A stretch of DNA of 64,000 nucleotides from Solea solea (taxonomy: Eukaryota; Chordata; Actinopteri; Pleuronectiformes; Soleidae): positions 28,758,077-28,822,076 of the forward strand of contig NC_081136.1 of the NCBI RefSeq assembly GCF_958295425.1, in the 5' to 3' direction. Below are positions 22,081 through 35,163 of this stretch, piece after piece. How positions within the stretch are numbered: position 1 is the stretch's first letter; every line of letters begins with the position of its first letter. The notes beneath the pieces are model-generated. The model worked only from the letters and a program-made list of their open reading frames with translations, did not search any database and was not told the DNA's origin. The translations under genes and the position numbers were made by a program.

Positions 22081-23475
22081 CACCTATTGGGAGACAGAGA
22101 TGGGGACAGGAGGCGTACAGCAAGACACGGAGAGACCAGAGAGGAAGAAAGAGACGGTGACAAAGGCAGAGGGAGAAAGCTCTACTAATTTTGTGGCCTG
22201 TCTGTGTCACCAGCACCCTGTTGGGACGACAGATGTGAAGATGATGTCATGTAGAAAGGGAATAGGGTGGGAGGGTGCGCTGATTGGAGCGCGGGAGGAC
22301 AGTCGACGGGCGGAGCTTCGATCAGAGAGAGGGAACAGGACAGAGGAGGGTGGGGGTGAGGGAGCAGGACTGTGGCCGTCCTTCACTGCCCTGCAGTCAC
22401 ACAATTATTCCGTTTTCATAAGACGTGACTCAGTGAAGTTTGAATGCCACTCGTGCTTTTTGAGCACTTAATGTTGAATCAACCGAGTCAGATGTACGAG
22501 AGAGGGAGACTTCGGCGTGTGTGTCCCCCCCCCCCCCCCGTGCCACCATTGCTTTGCTCTGCAGAGGCAGCAGATGTGCTGAAGTGGTGTTTTTAGTTGC
22601 AGGACCTCTCACAAAGCGCAGCCTTTCCAAACCGCACAGGCCATTGGAGCTATAATTTACTTAGTGCAGTCACTGCTGAAGTTTACCCTCCCATCCCCTG
22701 ACCAGCCACAGCATAAGAACCCAATTGTTCTCGTGGTCTGCAGTGACAATGGCTGTTTGTGATCGTCTGGAGAAAAAGAAAGTGAGAAACGAGAAAGGGA
22801 TTGAAGAGGGGTGAAAGTACAGCAATGTGATCCACTAATTTGTACCGTTCACTGCTAAAGATATAGTCACGGTTTCACCTCAGTGTGGGGGGTCAGAGTG
22901 ACCACTGAGCCCGGCTGGGATCGACTCGAGGACATGGATTTTCCCAACAGTCGGGGCCCGTGTCTCGCACTTTAACCCGTCCACACCTGAAAGAGTCAGA
23001 AAAGTACGTGTCCGACTTCAACCGTCTTGCGTTTGAAGCAACAAGATTCCCAGTCTCGCCCCCCCCCCCACCTGCACCCACTCAGGCCAATTCATCTGGC
23101 ATGGCAGAGGGAGAAATTGAATGAATTAGGCAGTCGGATGTTGCCTAATGGCCGTACCACACAAATGCAGCCATTCCTGGCATTGTTATGTGTTTGAGTG
23201 AGACTGAGAGGGATTGTGCTCCTCGGTCCAGTGCAGGAAAGCAGCTAATAAGTGAGACAACCTGTGGGAATCAGCCCAAAACCCAAAAGAGGACTGAGGC
23301 AGTTTTTTCCCCACCTCTGTGTTTTTGTTAGCCTTACTTATTTGGATCTGCTCTCGAATGGTATTGATGTGTAATGAAGGAATACAGTCCAGTCATTGAT
23401 TCATTGATGGAGTCATGGCTGAACACGTGGCAGTCGCCTCGAGATGAGATAATGGTGTGGAAGATGCAGCACCCT

Positions 23476-23506
<31 letters not shown>

Positions 23507-26172
23507 TGACCACTTAGAAAAACAAACATCTCCACGTTGCATGCAATACAGTATACACTCGTGAAGCGATGCCCTGACGCAGCTCACATACACACAGTGT
23601 AGGTTTTGGCTCAAGACACGACTGATAACTGCACAGGCCTGAGAGTTACATGCGACACCTGCCGCTGACTGTGCTGTTGTTCCTGTCCTGACCTGAGTCC
23701 GAGGACACCCTCGGCCCTGTGGGTAATCATTGACGTGTGATCCACAGCACACTGTACGTCCATTGGATTGCTGCAAATGAAGTGATCGCACAGGGAGGGA
23801 CGCACTCAGACAGTAGCGTTTACACTGATTTCTCAGAGATAAAATCAGATAGCAGTTACACATGGGACTCTTCTGCGCTCATCTCATGAAGCCCCATGAA
23901 AGCCTTTTTATCTTTCACTCGTTTTAATTATTTCTATACCAGGGTGTGACTGTAAATACGTGCACGCTCAATCTAGAAAACCTAAATGACAAATATAGAG
24001 AGCATACCGAGCACAAAGATGGAGAAGGATTTTGAGGCAGCTTCCAGTGATATTAGGGAGGCAGGTTTTTATCTCCTGGTGCGGACATGCAGGAGGGTTT
24101 ACTGGCTGAAATTGAATATACGACCCATATGTATGATTACTAAGTGTATAATCACTGAATAATTTTGTTTAACCTTTGAATAGCCTTCTTTATGTTTTCT
24201 GACGTGTATTTTTCAAGGGCAGCTTCTTCAGAACAATATTTACTTTATCATTTATTTACTTAAAAAGGTGGCTCATCATCACCTCATGAGATACCGTCAA
24301 CAATACGCTCAATTTCAAGGATGAGAACTTAAAGCTATGAGTCGTTTCTAAAATGTATGCTTTGCATCATACGTTATACATTTTTTTTTTTTAAAACAGA
24401 CAAAAACAATTTAAATTTAGAAATTACTCATTGCTCTAGTACTCTAGTACGGAAGCCGCCAATCTTGTGCCACTATTTTCCTATATGATGTGCCAGCAGT
24501 GTGTGACTGGGATGTATAGATGTGAATGTGTGAGTTAAGGGGGCGTGAACCAGTCACTATCATTATTGATTTTTTGTTATATTTGTTCTACTTTTTTTTA
24601 AAAGTAGTATGTCATATTAATACTAATTGTATTGAGTGTTGCACAGTCGACTTAGAACCTTAAAAGTTTCCGCTCACATTGGTGCATTTCCAGATGATAC
24701 AACTTATACATACAGTATGTTTAATTTCATTTGGTTGATCAGCTCTCATGGTCTGAGCTGATTGATCACATCTCGTGCCTCCTCATGGCGTGAGGTGCAG
24801 GGTGTGGCGCTGCACTGCAGCATGTCTGAGGGGGGATCGGTGCCCGGGTGCCACCCAAAGAGAGAAAGCAGAGGAGAGTAGGTGGTGAGGGCGGTGGCAC
24901 AGAGAGGGAGAGGGAGAGGGAGAGGGAGAGAGAGACAGCAGTTTGGCCTTCAACAAAGCCTCCTCCCACCTTTTTCCCTCGCCTTGTCTTTCCTCCTCTT
25001 CCTCCTCTTCCTCTGCTCCTCTCTCCAGGTGGTGTGTTAGGGTGCTCGATGCAGAGTGGTCTGTGTCTGAGAGCAGTGGCCTGAAATGAAACGATGAGGG
25101 GTCTTAGGCGGCGGAGAATGCTAGCTTTGTCTTAGCTGCCATTCACACTGTCTGGAGACATGGCAGGGAGAGAGCTCAGAGAGTGTCTGATTGCAAATTA
25201 GTAGTGCCAAATGGAACGGCCTGGCCACCTCTACCCTCCTCTCCTTTCATTTCCTCTCCTTTCCTTCCCTTATCTTACCTCACCTCCTCTTGATTGTGTA
25301 TATTTTTAAATTGTGGAAATAAAAACTCACTAGAGGAGTCTAATAGTGAAGTTGGTAGTTTTCACTTGTCAATAACTCTTTGATAATTGATGTGAGTGAG
25401 AGATTCAGTAGAAATGATATAAAATGAAAGATTGATGAGTACGGAGTGCTGAGGTCCATTTAGGTGTAAGGTTTTGAATGATAAAAGCTTAATATCCACA
25501 GTATCCATCAGCATGGCCGACATCCCTTCATATCACATTTACTGTGACATTTACATTTTCTAATCCCCTCTCGTTGAAAGTCTTTGGAGTTTTGGAATAT
25601 TCACCTCAGTAACAGGGGAAAAAGTAACACACAACAGGGAAAAAGTTAATGTGTTACACATGTTTCCTTTAATTCTTTAAGAGTGTATGCATTTCAATTC
25701 AAATTAATTCAAATATATTAGTCAGAGGAACCTGAAGTACACATTCTTTTGTTTTTAGATTTTTACTAAAACAAATCAAGATAATGTAAGTAAATGTGTA
25801 ATGTTTGGAAAAAAATGTAGTGTGTGTGTTTAGAAAACAGACACTGTTTTTGTTTTAAATAAATATGTACACTGTAATCTTAGACCGAGGCTTAAAATCA
25901 CATGTTGAGTAAAACACTTCTTGAGTAGAGATTATTATTAGAAGATATTAAATCACTCTTCTTCTTTTTTACATTTGTTTTTCCAGTATCAAACCTATTT
26001 TTAATTGTGTGACTATAATTGTCTGATGGCTAATGTTACTCTAAATTTAAAGAACTTATTTAGATCTAGTTCATATGAATTTGTAGTATAATGTGAAATT
26101 ATCATAAAAATGTTGACCAATCAGCTTTTAAAACGTGTTATTATTCTTTACACCTTAATGTTAAACACTAGA

Positions 26173-26173
<1 letters not shown>

Positions 26174-26218
<45 letters not shown>

Positions 26219-26296
26219 TACACTCCTATAGCTCCACTGGTTATTGGCTGAGCATGTAGGGATTACAGGGTGACCCAAGTTCTCTCTGTCTCTCTG

Positions 26297-26328
<32 letters not shown>

Positions 26329-26331
26329 ACT
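26174..26331. repeat. (GT)n ... (CA)n pair
   Basis: Twenty-one GT units (26174-26217) and thirteen CA units (26304-26330) flank about 85 bp, forming a potential dinucleotide inverted repeat. Confidence 0.9.
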
Positions 26332-26792
26332 ATCTTGTACTATATAGCCATGGTCACTGAGTGATAAAGTGATATAACCAGTGAACCTAAATGTCCCACC
26401 TCATTATACACTGGCTTCTGTTGTGCGGGGTCACAGAGGGATGTTGCCTCAATTCAGCTGCAAAAACAAGCCTGTGTTTAGCTGAACAACAGAGCATTTA
26501 CTTTATTTTAGGTGCTCGAATCACTGGAACATATACTATACTATATTATACTATACTTTACTATATACTTTAAATATATAATATAATATTGGTGTTTCTG
26601 TTGTAGAATATAGCCAAGAAATTAAGTAAATTGTTTTTTTCTTTTTACATCCCTACAAACAAAAATTAGTAAATGAACAAATTCTCACAAGTCATTTTCA
26701 AATAGTTCATTTATTCAATGACTATTATAATAATAGCTATTATTGAATAATTCCAATAAGTGTATGGTGAAATGTATTCTTGCCATTTAAAC

Positions 26793-26793
26793 A

Positions 26794-26839
<46 letters not shown>

Positions 26840-26864
26840 ATCTATATATCTATATATCTATCTA
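26793..26864. repeat. (CTAT)n microsatellite
   Basis: About ten CTAT units are followed by imperfect TTTC/TATA variants. Confidence 0.95.
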
Positions 26865-28339
26865 ACTAAATAATATTATTTTTTACTTCAGGCAGAATGT
26901 GAAACACCCATTAAAATGTATTCACAACTTTATTAATACATCTCTCTCTTTTACAGTTGGTGTAGCCTGCTTTTTCCCCTTTGCTGTTTAGCAATAAAAA
27001 ACATTGTCCAGTAAAAACCTGAAGTTAAACAAATATATATACATTTGTGTATTATTTACATCTACTTGAATTAAGACTTATTTAGTTTAAGCATAACGGG
27101 AGAATAGTAGGAGAAGAAAAGCAGTTTGAATGTCGGATGCAGAGAATATTTCTAACAAAAAATATAAAAAATGTCGAATTGTTCCTTTTAACAGCTTCTT
27201 TTAAATGCCTCGCCTCATCTCCATAGCTGATTAATCAATAAAGTGTGTGTGAGGCGAAGCGGGGCAGCTCAACAGGTCCAGGCTTGTCCTCGCAGTCACC
27301 TGAGTCTCTGAGCGGAGGACAAGTAGACCTCCTCTGTTATTTTTGTCACGCGGACGGAACTCAATCAAGCTCATTAATTAACGGCAGGTGAACAGGTGAG
27401 GGGAAGAGGCGCGTGACTGCATGCTGCTGTTAGCTTAGCATTAAAGGATTACCTGTTCAGCTGATAACATTTGTGTTTGCTCGGTTTGTCAGACTTCAAA
27501 TGTTTTTTTTATTCACTGTAAAAAAAATAAAAATAAAAAGTTATCCTATGACTCAAAGAACAACAGCTACTGTTATTTATTAAACCTGTAGCCAGCTTGA
27601 GAAGTGACCTTTGTTAGCTGAGTTATATGCATGTTTTTCCTGTCTTTAATCCAACCTTGTGGTCTAGTTTGCCACACACATGCACACATTGCAGCTCAAA
27701 TAAAACTTAATATCTGTGTAAAACGTTCAGTAGTCTTGGTGTTAAACACACTAGTTGTGCTGGTGACATTATTTCTAAAATAGACTGAGCCTTGGTCTTT
27801 GTTTTGACATCAACAAGGGTGTCAAACCACCCTTAACTGCATTTTAATATCTTAAAACATGAGCATTTTATCCATTCAAAGTTCCTTAAATTGTGTTAAT
27901 TTCTCTCTACTCTCACTTGAATAAATCTAATAAGTACTTAACTTTGGATGCAGCATAATGCAGTATTTTAAAGGGAATGAGCTCTAAACTATCCTCAAAC
28001 TTTTAAATGGAATCTCAAACTGTTGTGGTGTTACATCTCCATTGGAGATTTTAAAGTGTTGTTTTCTGCTATGTTTTACAATTCTTATTCATTAATATTT
28101 GTCTCAGCTGTTGTGTCATGATATTATTTGTCTTTGTTTTGTTCATTTGTTTTTTATAATTGCTCCTTGTTCACAAATATCTTCGAACAGAGAGAGACAT
28201 TGATCTCAGAGGGGCTGCCTGACTAAATACAGCTCTAATAAAAGTACTTTTAGTCTATAAATGTTGAGACTATTATGTTAAACTGGAGTAAACAAGTTGG
28301 TCTTTTTTTTTACAGTTCAGGTAAGTACCCAAAAGCAAA

Positions 28340-28484
28340 TAGTTCTTTAAAACCCGCGGAGGGGGCAATAGGAAAGGAGGGCGGTGAGGGGGCTTTTTAA
28401 TAATCGTCTCAACAGCCCAGCCTGGTTTCTGGTGATATTTTAACGTGTGTTGTGTTTTTGTTTTTCCCTTTTTGTCGTATTTAG
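28340..28484 (+). promoter_or_regulatory. candidate promoter of the let-7 host gene
   Basis: CpG content rises here after a long AT-rich stretch (AACCCGCGGAGGGGGCAATA, then GGCGGTGAGGGGG), leading into the CpG-rich exon at 28485-28943. No TATA box was seen. A second candidate promoter or first exon lies at about 27240-27395, where CACGCGGACGG precedes a good donor CAG|GTGAGG at 27396. Confidence 0.4.
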
Positions 28485-28943
28485 GTCGACATTAAGTAAG
28501 CGGGACGACAACACAGACTGCTGCTGCTGGTTGTATAACGGGGCTTCACCTCAGCTGAACCCGACGCATCTGGTTCATCGGCGGCGCAGGACTCGCAGCG
28601 GCGGCTCAGTCTGCTGCCTGTGTCCCCGTTGAACCGAGCTGGATGGCCGGCATGAGAGAGGCAGCGAGGGGCGGGGGGGCGGAGGAAGGACGACGACAAC
28701 AACAACGACAACTACCTCATTTGTCCCGGCAGCTGCTCTCAGTAAATTATCCCGCGACACACATTCAACATGACGACGTGTTTCTGCCTCTCAGTCTATA
28801 ACTATTGTCGCCTTTCGCTTTGTTTATTTTTTTTAATTATTTATTTTCCCTGTACACCCGAGTCCAGACGAGACACCGTGCAGGAAATACAAAGGAGCTG
28901 AAGTTGGACGAGCCTCGGAGGAACTTGAACTTGACATATACCG
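28485..28943 (+). ncRNA. host gene first exon (candidate)
   Basis: A CpG-rich block of about 460 bp with many CGG/GACG words ends at donor CCG|GTGCGTAG. Its 5' edge is unclear: an acceptor-like TCGTATTTAG ends at 28484, so it could be either the transcription-start exon or an internal exon. It has no long reading frame of protein character. Confidence 0.45.
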
Positions 28944-29301
28944 GTGCGTAGTCTTCAATTTATTTGTTTTTTTAAAGGTTTTCCACCTTGGTTAAGTGTG
29001 AGGGAAATGACAACGGGAGCATATTTAACCGTGTGCCTGCCGCGCTGTGTTTTTCCTCCAGTCTGAGTCATTGGGTAGTCACATCGTTATTATTGTCCTG
29101 GGGGGGGGGAAGTTTCCAGGCTGCTGATAACAATAGTTTTATAACATGTTTATCCACATATTTGACAACAAAGTCCACAAACACCCTCCAGTCCTTTTGT
29201 GTGTGTGAAATGAAGTGGTCAAATACAAGAGACGCGATCGCCCTCTCGCTTTCCCCTCTCACTGAGGCAATAATCTTTCTCTTTGTCCCCGCTGCCAGCA
29301 G

Positions 29302-29365
29302 AGATATAGGCAGCCGATGCTGATCGCTTCAATCCGGCATAAATGCAAACAGCAGCACTCTTCAA
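29302..29365 (+). ncRNA. possible alternative host exon
   Basis: The pyrimidine tract TCTTTCTCTTTGTCCCCGC then CAGCAG is followed by 64 bp ending in TTCAA|GTGAGTAA. The splice sites score well by eye, but the exon is unsupported otherwise. Confidence 0.25.
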
Positions 29366-32300
29366 GTGAGTAATTTGTACAATTTCACTTAAAAACGTGC
29401 GTTTAATTAGAGGCGCTGCTTTCACCGTGTTCACCCTGAGATCACCAGTGTATGCGAACATATGGCAGAGCTGTGCGGTTTCCCCTCATGTGTCACTGTG
29501 GTTTCCCTCAGAGAAGTTTTTTGATGAAATTAATTCATTGAAACCCGAGAGGAGCTAAGTCAGCAGCAGTAGCTGAATGTATTTTTAATGGATAAAAGGC
29601 CTGTATGTGCCCTGGCTGCTGTTCAGGTGTGCAGTGAGTTGCTGTGAATCTCCTAAATATTACACAAAAAGAGGAAAATACATTTAAATCAATGGCAAGA
29701 ATGTGCCTGCATTTATTTGACATTGTGTGTGTGTGTGTGTGGACAGACAGTCAGTTTCTTCAGGTGGGACAGGTTTTTTTTTTATACTTATTTTGTAGGT
29801 TCATACACGTCTCATTATGTAGCCTGAATATTTTCTTCCTGTGGCTATAGGTTATTGATAATTGATAAAATTGCAATTATTTCCTGTAAATAATCAGCTT
29901 GGCTCACCAGTGTGCTATATGCAAATAAATGAAGATGCAGCCGTGCGTTGAAAATGATAGAAACGTTATATAACTGAATTGCACTGAAAGAAAAAAAGAA
30001 ATCTGTGAAAATGCGGGGTTTAAATTGTGCGTGTCAAGATATGCACATTTTATTGTGACGCCTGGTTCTGTGAGACATTCAGACACTCGTCTCCTTTTTT
30101 TATACAAAAACAAAATCCCATGTCCTGCTAAATGTCGATACAACAGTGGAGGAAAAATGAACTCACTCGGTCTTAGGTGAAGTTACAGAATGAATTTATT
30201 TCTTGAGCATGTACGCCGACATACAGACAAACACGTTTCGTCTCTCAGCCTTCGTCGGGGTGTTTTGTGTGAGATTTGGACGCCGTCTCTCTTTTGTCTA
30301 CTTGTCCGAGATCATTCCACAGATATCACTGATGCTTCAGATGCCTTTTACCAACAACAGGACATCGACAGCATATGCTCGTCACAAGGCACACATCACA
30401 CACTTTTATCAGTTTGTCTATAAGGTCGTCAGTCCTTTCAAATCCTCTCTGGTATCCTGCATGTATTTTGCTCTGTGTGTGTGTGTGTGTGCTGCATCTG
30501 CAGGTTGACTGGCTAAGTCAGACTGTTCATATCAGACTGTCAGTGGAAATTGCAACGCAGCAGTGTTTAGTGAGACAAGATCTGTGTTGGCTGACAGAAA
30601 CATGGTGTTGTGCGATCACCACATTGTCTCTCCTGCCGCGTGGTTCGAAGTAGAAGCGCAACTCTCAAATGCTCGAGTATGCCGAGGGTCACAGTGACCT
30701 TGTGGCTGCAGGCGTTGGTTGCAAAACAAGCTCTTTTATGTGATGTATTATGACCCTGATATTTGATGTTTATGAAGCACAGTTGCTGTTATAAACAGGA
30801 AAATGCCATTGTGCTTTCTAGAAACACAGGTGGCCCTCGGACAATGGAGTCGGGGATCGTTTCTCCACTCAGTCAGTGGCACAGGAGAAAAGCACAAGGC
30901 TGCAGAGTGAAACTTGGAGATTAGAGTCATATTCATCCTGCCACCCTGTAGCTCAGAGCCCTGGTTGTGGGCCGTATCAGCAGTGGCCAATATAGAGGAG
31001 ACATGTGCCTTTTGGATTTACCAAAAATTTCTCTTATTTGCTTTCCGAACAGTGTCGTCCTCCCACCCACTCCCTCTCCCACTCTCTCATATCTCACGCA
31101 ATTGATTGAAACCCTAAACGGCAAGATCAGGCCAGGAGCAATCCAGCCTTTCTATGAATAGTTGATTGGATGTGATGGCGATGTGGTGTGTTGTTTCTTT
31201 AAGGGCATTTCAGGTCAGAGGATGGGAGGCGGTGGGGTGGGAGTGTTGGTGGGGGGGCGGTGTTTCAGCCGGAGCACATGGCTGATACTGCAGTGTGGTG
31301 TGTTGTGTCGTCTCGTTTCGCCAGTCATCTGGCGTTTTTGAGTATGTGCACGGTCTGCTTTGCTTTCTCATTGTGATGACTTTTCAATGGTGTTCTCAGG
31401 TACACGCCGTTTATTACACTGCGTGTGCCTGAGCCAGGTGGATGGTGTGTTAAGAGTAGGAGCATAACATTTCACTTTTTTAATATTAATAATGTGACAA
31501 GCCGCGAGTTGATAGTACAGAGTGTAGCGTGTGTGTGTGTGTATTTTGAAGTGAATCAAGGCTGTTGTGTGTGTCCATGTTTGTTGCTCTGGTTCATCTG
31601 TGCTGTTCACACCAAACACCTCATGTTTTAAATCTATGTGCATCTCAGTGCAGGGCATTTAAGTGCTTGACCTAATTTCTCTGGCAATGAAGAATCCACT
31701 AGTCAAGGCCTTCCTCTGTGTGTATTTGAGTGCGTATGTGTGTGTGTGTGTGTGTGCACGTTGCTCTGGGTGTTTCCTCCTTGCCTTTCTAACAGGAAGC
31801 TGATGTGGAGTTCAACTGAGGACAGGGAAAAGGCCTTTTCTTTCCACTGTGAATCATTTGAGAGCGAAAGAAAAAAAATGAAAAAAAAAAAAAGAGAAGG
31901 GAGGGAAAAAAAGAGACCAGGCCTCTGCATTGATTCAGCCCTCTGCAATCTGGTCTGCTTTTCTCTCTTTCTGTTTTTCCCTCCCTCTTCTCTTTGTTCA
32001 CTATACGTTATTGCCTGTCTCAGCTTTTATCACACTTTTTTTGTTTTATTTTTTAGTTCGTCAGATGTCGGATAGACGGCAGTGTTCTGGAGGGAATCGG
32101 CGAGTTTACAGAGAGTTCACGAGTCCTGTGAGAATGTGGGGAGGTGGGGGAGAGGAAAGGAGAGACGAAAAGCAAATGAAGCAGGGCTCTGTGGGGAGCA
32201 GTGCAGGTTCTTCCGGTTAAGTTTTTTTTGTACCTACCGCAAAATGAAGCTGCCTACGTTCTAAAACACCTACACAAACAACTGGCTTTATTAAAGCCAC

Positions 32301-32695
32301 TGATGAAGCTCTGAGCCACCGTCGTAGCTGTCATAATATGAAAAGAAGAAAAGCTAAAAGTGGCTACCATATCGAAAGCAGCTTGTACACATGATCTTTC
32401 AAGGAGACTGGAACTTCAGTTTTAGGTCACGGATGACAAATATGCTCTTAGCAACATTTAATATCAGATGATATTTGTTCCAAGACTCAAACATAGGCCA
32501 AAGCAAATGTTAGAAATGATGAAACTGCATGACCCAAACCCTTATTGTCGATAATCTTGTCTTTAAGGTTTGGTGAGCATATTGCAGTAAAAGGGGATTT
32601 TTTTTTGGAATTAAAAAAGACCAGATATTCTAAGTGAAACCACCTACTCACCCTCTTTCATGTGCTTGCAAAACCTTTTTACAGTTTGAGTTGTA

Positions 32696-33165
32696 CAGTG
32701 CAGTGCAAAAGTCTCAGGGCGCCAGCAGCTCTCTTGTCTTTATGTCTGTCTGGATTGGAATGATGTGACTGAAAGTTGGTCTTATATATTAGCAAACTGT
32801 CAATAAGTTTAACTCATACCAAACATGTGTGTGTGTGTAATTCTCAAACATGTCTTCCTTTTTCCAAGCAGATATTTATCTGCATGAAAAAGTAGGACTA
32901 ACACAGGTTTTACCCACAATATTAATTAGGGTTCCACTCCAGTTTTAGGGTGTAAGTGTAAGGGTATAGGTCACACTGAATACTTGATAGTAAAAGCTGT
33001 TAATATTCTTATTTCTTTTGAAAATGTTGTTATTTTAAACTGCACAACTTTCCCGTATTTTCTGGATGTGTTCCAATAAAGTGATTGAGAAATAATTAAA
33101 CCGTACGGTCATTATAGCATTGATAAAACGACAAATTCAATGGCCTAAGATTTTGCACAGGACTA
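32696..33165. mobile_element. non-autonomous Tc1/mariner-like element
   Basis: The left end TACAGTGCAGTGCAAAAGTCT and right end AAGATTTTGCACAGGACTA are near inverted copies of a Tc1-type terminus (GTGCAAAAGTCT core) beside TA dinucleotides. About 470 bp, with no transposase frame. Confidence 0.7.
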
Positions 33166-33631
33166 TGTGTCTGCGAGACTGAGCTGGAACATAGTAGGAC
33201 ATAATGCTGTTGCCGCAGTATGACAGAAATATTTATGAATACACACTTAGCATCGAACTGTGGAGATGCAGTGCTGAGCTGTCCATGGAGTAATGCAGTG
33301 TGGCCTTTTCATTTCCTTCGTTTGTTGTGCACGCACAGAGCTTTGTATCAGTTCAGGAGAGGAGGCGATTTGCTCTCAGAACACATCCGTTCAAGCATCG
33401 GCCGTACCCGCGTTTCCTCGCACAAAGCTGTGGCTGATTTTGTGCTTTGACCTTCATAAAGGGCAGCAAGTGAATCAATAAAGGGTTTTATTATTTGCCT
33501 TTCTTTTACGGGTGTTCCAATCTGACATTTTCATTGACACTGATACCTGTGCTTGAGTATCAATGTTTGGTTAATAGGCTGAATGCCTCGCTATGTGGAA
33601 GACTGGGCTCATCCTTTTATATGTAAAGCTG

Positions 33632-33897
33632 GTAACACTTTATTAGGGAACACATATTCACCATTAACTACGTGCTTACTAACATATATAAGTAGCATAC
33701 TAGGCCTTTATTAGTAATTATTAAGCATGTATTAACACCTTATTCTACCTCTATTATGACATGAATTAAAATTTTCCCTAAATAAGGTGTTAATATGTGC
33801 TTAATATTTACTAATAAAGGGCGAGTATGCTACTTATATGCATGTTAGTAAGCACCTAGTTGATGGTGAATATGTGTTCCCTAATATAAAGTGTTAC
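33632..33897. mobile_element. fold-back MITE (long palindrome)
   Basis: The arm beginning GTAACACTTTATTAGGGAAC at 33632 is mirrored by GTTCCCTAATATAAAGTGTTAC ending at 33897. Inner words are also mirrored (CATATTCACCATTAACTA / TAGTTGATGGTGAATATG; TAAGTAGCATACT / AGTATGCTACTTA). Nearly the whole 266 bp folds into one hairpin with a short AT-rich loop around 33750-33775. Confidence 0.9.
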
Positions 33898-34017
33898 TGT
33901 CAAGCTTAACTTGATGTTAAAATGATGTTCTTACTATGTTAAATGTAACAAATAAATACACACTGTATACAATTCAATGAAATTTAACTTTATTTCAGCA
34001 ACAAAAAGTGCAAACTT

Positions 34018-34324
34018 ACAATTTTGATAATCGATTATTCCGTTTGAAGCTCTTTTCATGATTAAAACAAGATTTCTGATTGTTTCAGCTTATTAAATGT
34101 GAATATTTTCTTCATGTCTTTGGTCCATATAACAAAGAAATCATTAAAAGTGAATCATTTTGGTTTGTGGACAAAACAAGACATTCCAGATTGATCATAT
34201 CCAGCTTTGACAAACACTGATGAACATTTTCTGACATTTTATGGACCAAACGATTACTCAATTAATAAAGAAGATAATAAACAGATTCATCGATTATGAA
34301 AATAATCGTTAGTTGCAGCTGTAC
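34018..34324 (-). mobile_element. ATTAATCG-type MITE, copy 1
   Basis: The right end ATAATCGTTAGTTGCAGCTG is the reverse complement of the family's left end (CAGCTGCAACTAACGATTAT). Shared internal blocks are the reverse complements of TTGGTCCATAAAA and CAAATGTCTTGTTTTGTCC. Two further copies lie at 58.15 and 62.46 kb. Confidence 0.85.
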
Positions 34325-35107
34325 TTACAGTTAAGTCACAAAATAGTTTCTAATTGTTAAATCACAGGTCACATAAGTAGAGGAAACTAGAAAGTAAAAA
34401 GTAACCAGAATATATTTTTTTATACATGTAGCGCATAATTCCATGTTAGCTTTTTCTGCTCAAAGATCATATGTCAGCCTTTACATAACTTGTATTTGTC
34501 GGCTTATCATAACAACAGTTTAAACAGTGGCTCACAACGTTGTCTGTGATACTAAATGTGTTTTAAATTCGGAATATAAACTATTACTGGAACTTTGTCT
34601 TTTTCTAAAACATACAGGTCAAATGCACCTAAAATGATTTACAGCATAGATCAACCTTAAAGATAGACACTAATACCCAAACCAGGCATGTGAGCCACTA
34701 TCAATGATCAGCATGATCTGCATTTTATTGATGTCAAAGACAAATGGTTTAAGATGCTTTTATAGATGTGATTACGGAGTGCACCGCGTGCCACTGCATT
34801 TAATATAGGATTATAATTCAGGCACAGGGTTGGTTTGGTTTTTAAAGAAGATCTAATAAACTGAAGTTGGTCCACTGCCCAGTACCACTGACATGTAACG
34901 GCACAAATGTTCTACTAAGAATGTCTTGTGCTCGGTCTGTACTGGAACAGTGTATTAGGACAACCTGCACCAGAAACGTGCACCACACGTCCTCATCAAT
35001 CACAGCTCTCGATCATTTTTCCCCCCAGTGGAACTGCGACTCTCTCACTTTTTGATTTGTGATTTTAATTATTATTTTTTTTTTCTGTGTCTCGTGTTTT
35101 GGTGCAG

Positions 35108-35163
35108 GTCTGCAGAGGACGAAAGACGACGCGGAGCTGTGACGCCAACATGCTGCAAACCAG
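35108..35163 (+). ncRNA. host gene exon, 56 bp
   Basis: A long T-rich tract (35068-35107, ending GGTGCAG) precedes the exon, and it ends CAAACCAG|GTGAGTAT, an almost consensus donor. A late ATG at 35150 opens a 21-codon frame that continues into the next exon. Confidence 0.6.

Larger units (their letters stand above)
15344..28340. other. intergenic region, wnt7b to let-7 host gene
   Basis: Thirteen kilobases without a recognisable protein exon on either strand. It holds two SINEs (17.2 and 18.8 kb), telomere-like degenerate repeats (20.27 kb), poly-C tracts (19117-19137, 22527-22539), poly-T (23480-23502) and several microsatellites. Repeat-poor, evenly composed blocks at about 19150-19560, 19620-20100 and 23100-23290 are the likeliest regulatory DNA for the divergently placed wnt7b and let-7 host gene. 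That is judged by composition only. Confidence 0.6.
28944..35107 (+). other. host-gene intron 1
   Basis: Six kilobases without protein exons. It contains three transposon-derived repeats at 32.7, 33.6 and 34.0 kb and GT tracts near 29720, 30475, 31530 and 31735. Confidence 0.5.

Noticed and set aside
21857..22471. Frames up to 184 codons around the GGA/GAAA repeats
   Set aside because: Poly-Gly, poly-Arg or poly-Ser from purine microsatellites; no domain and no splice context.
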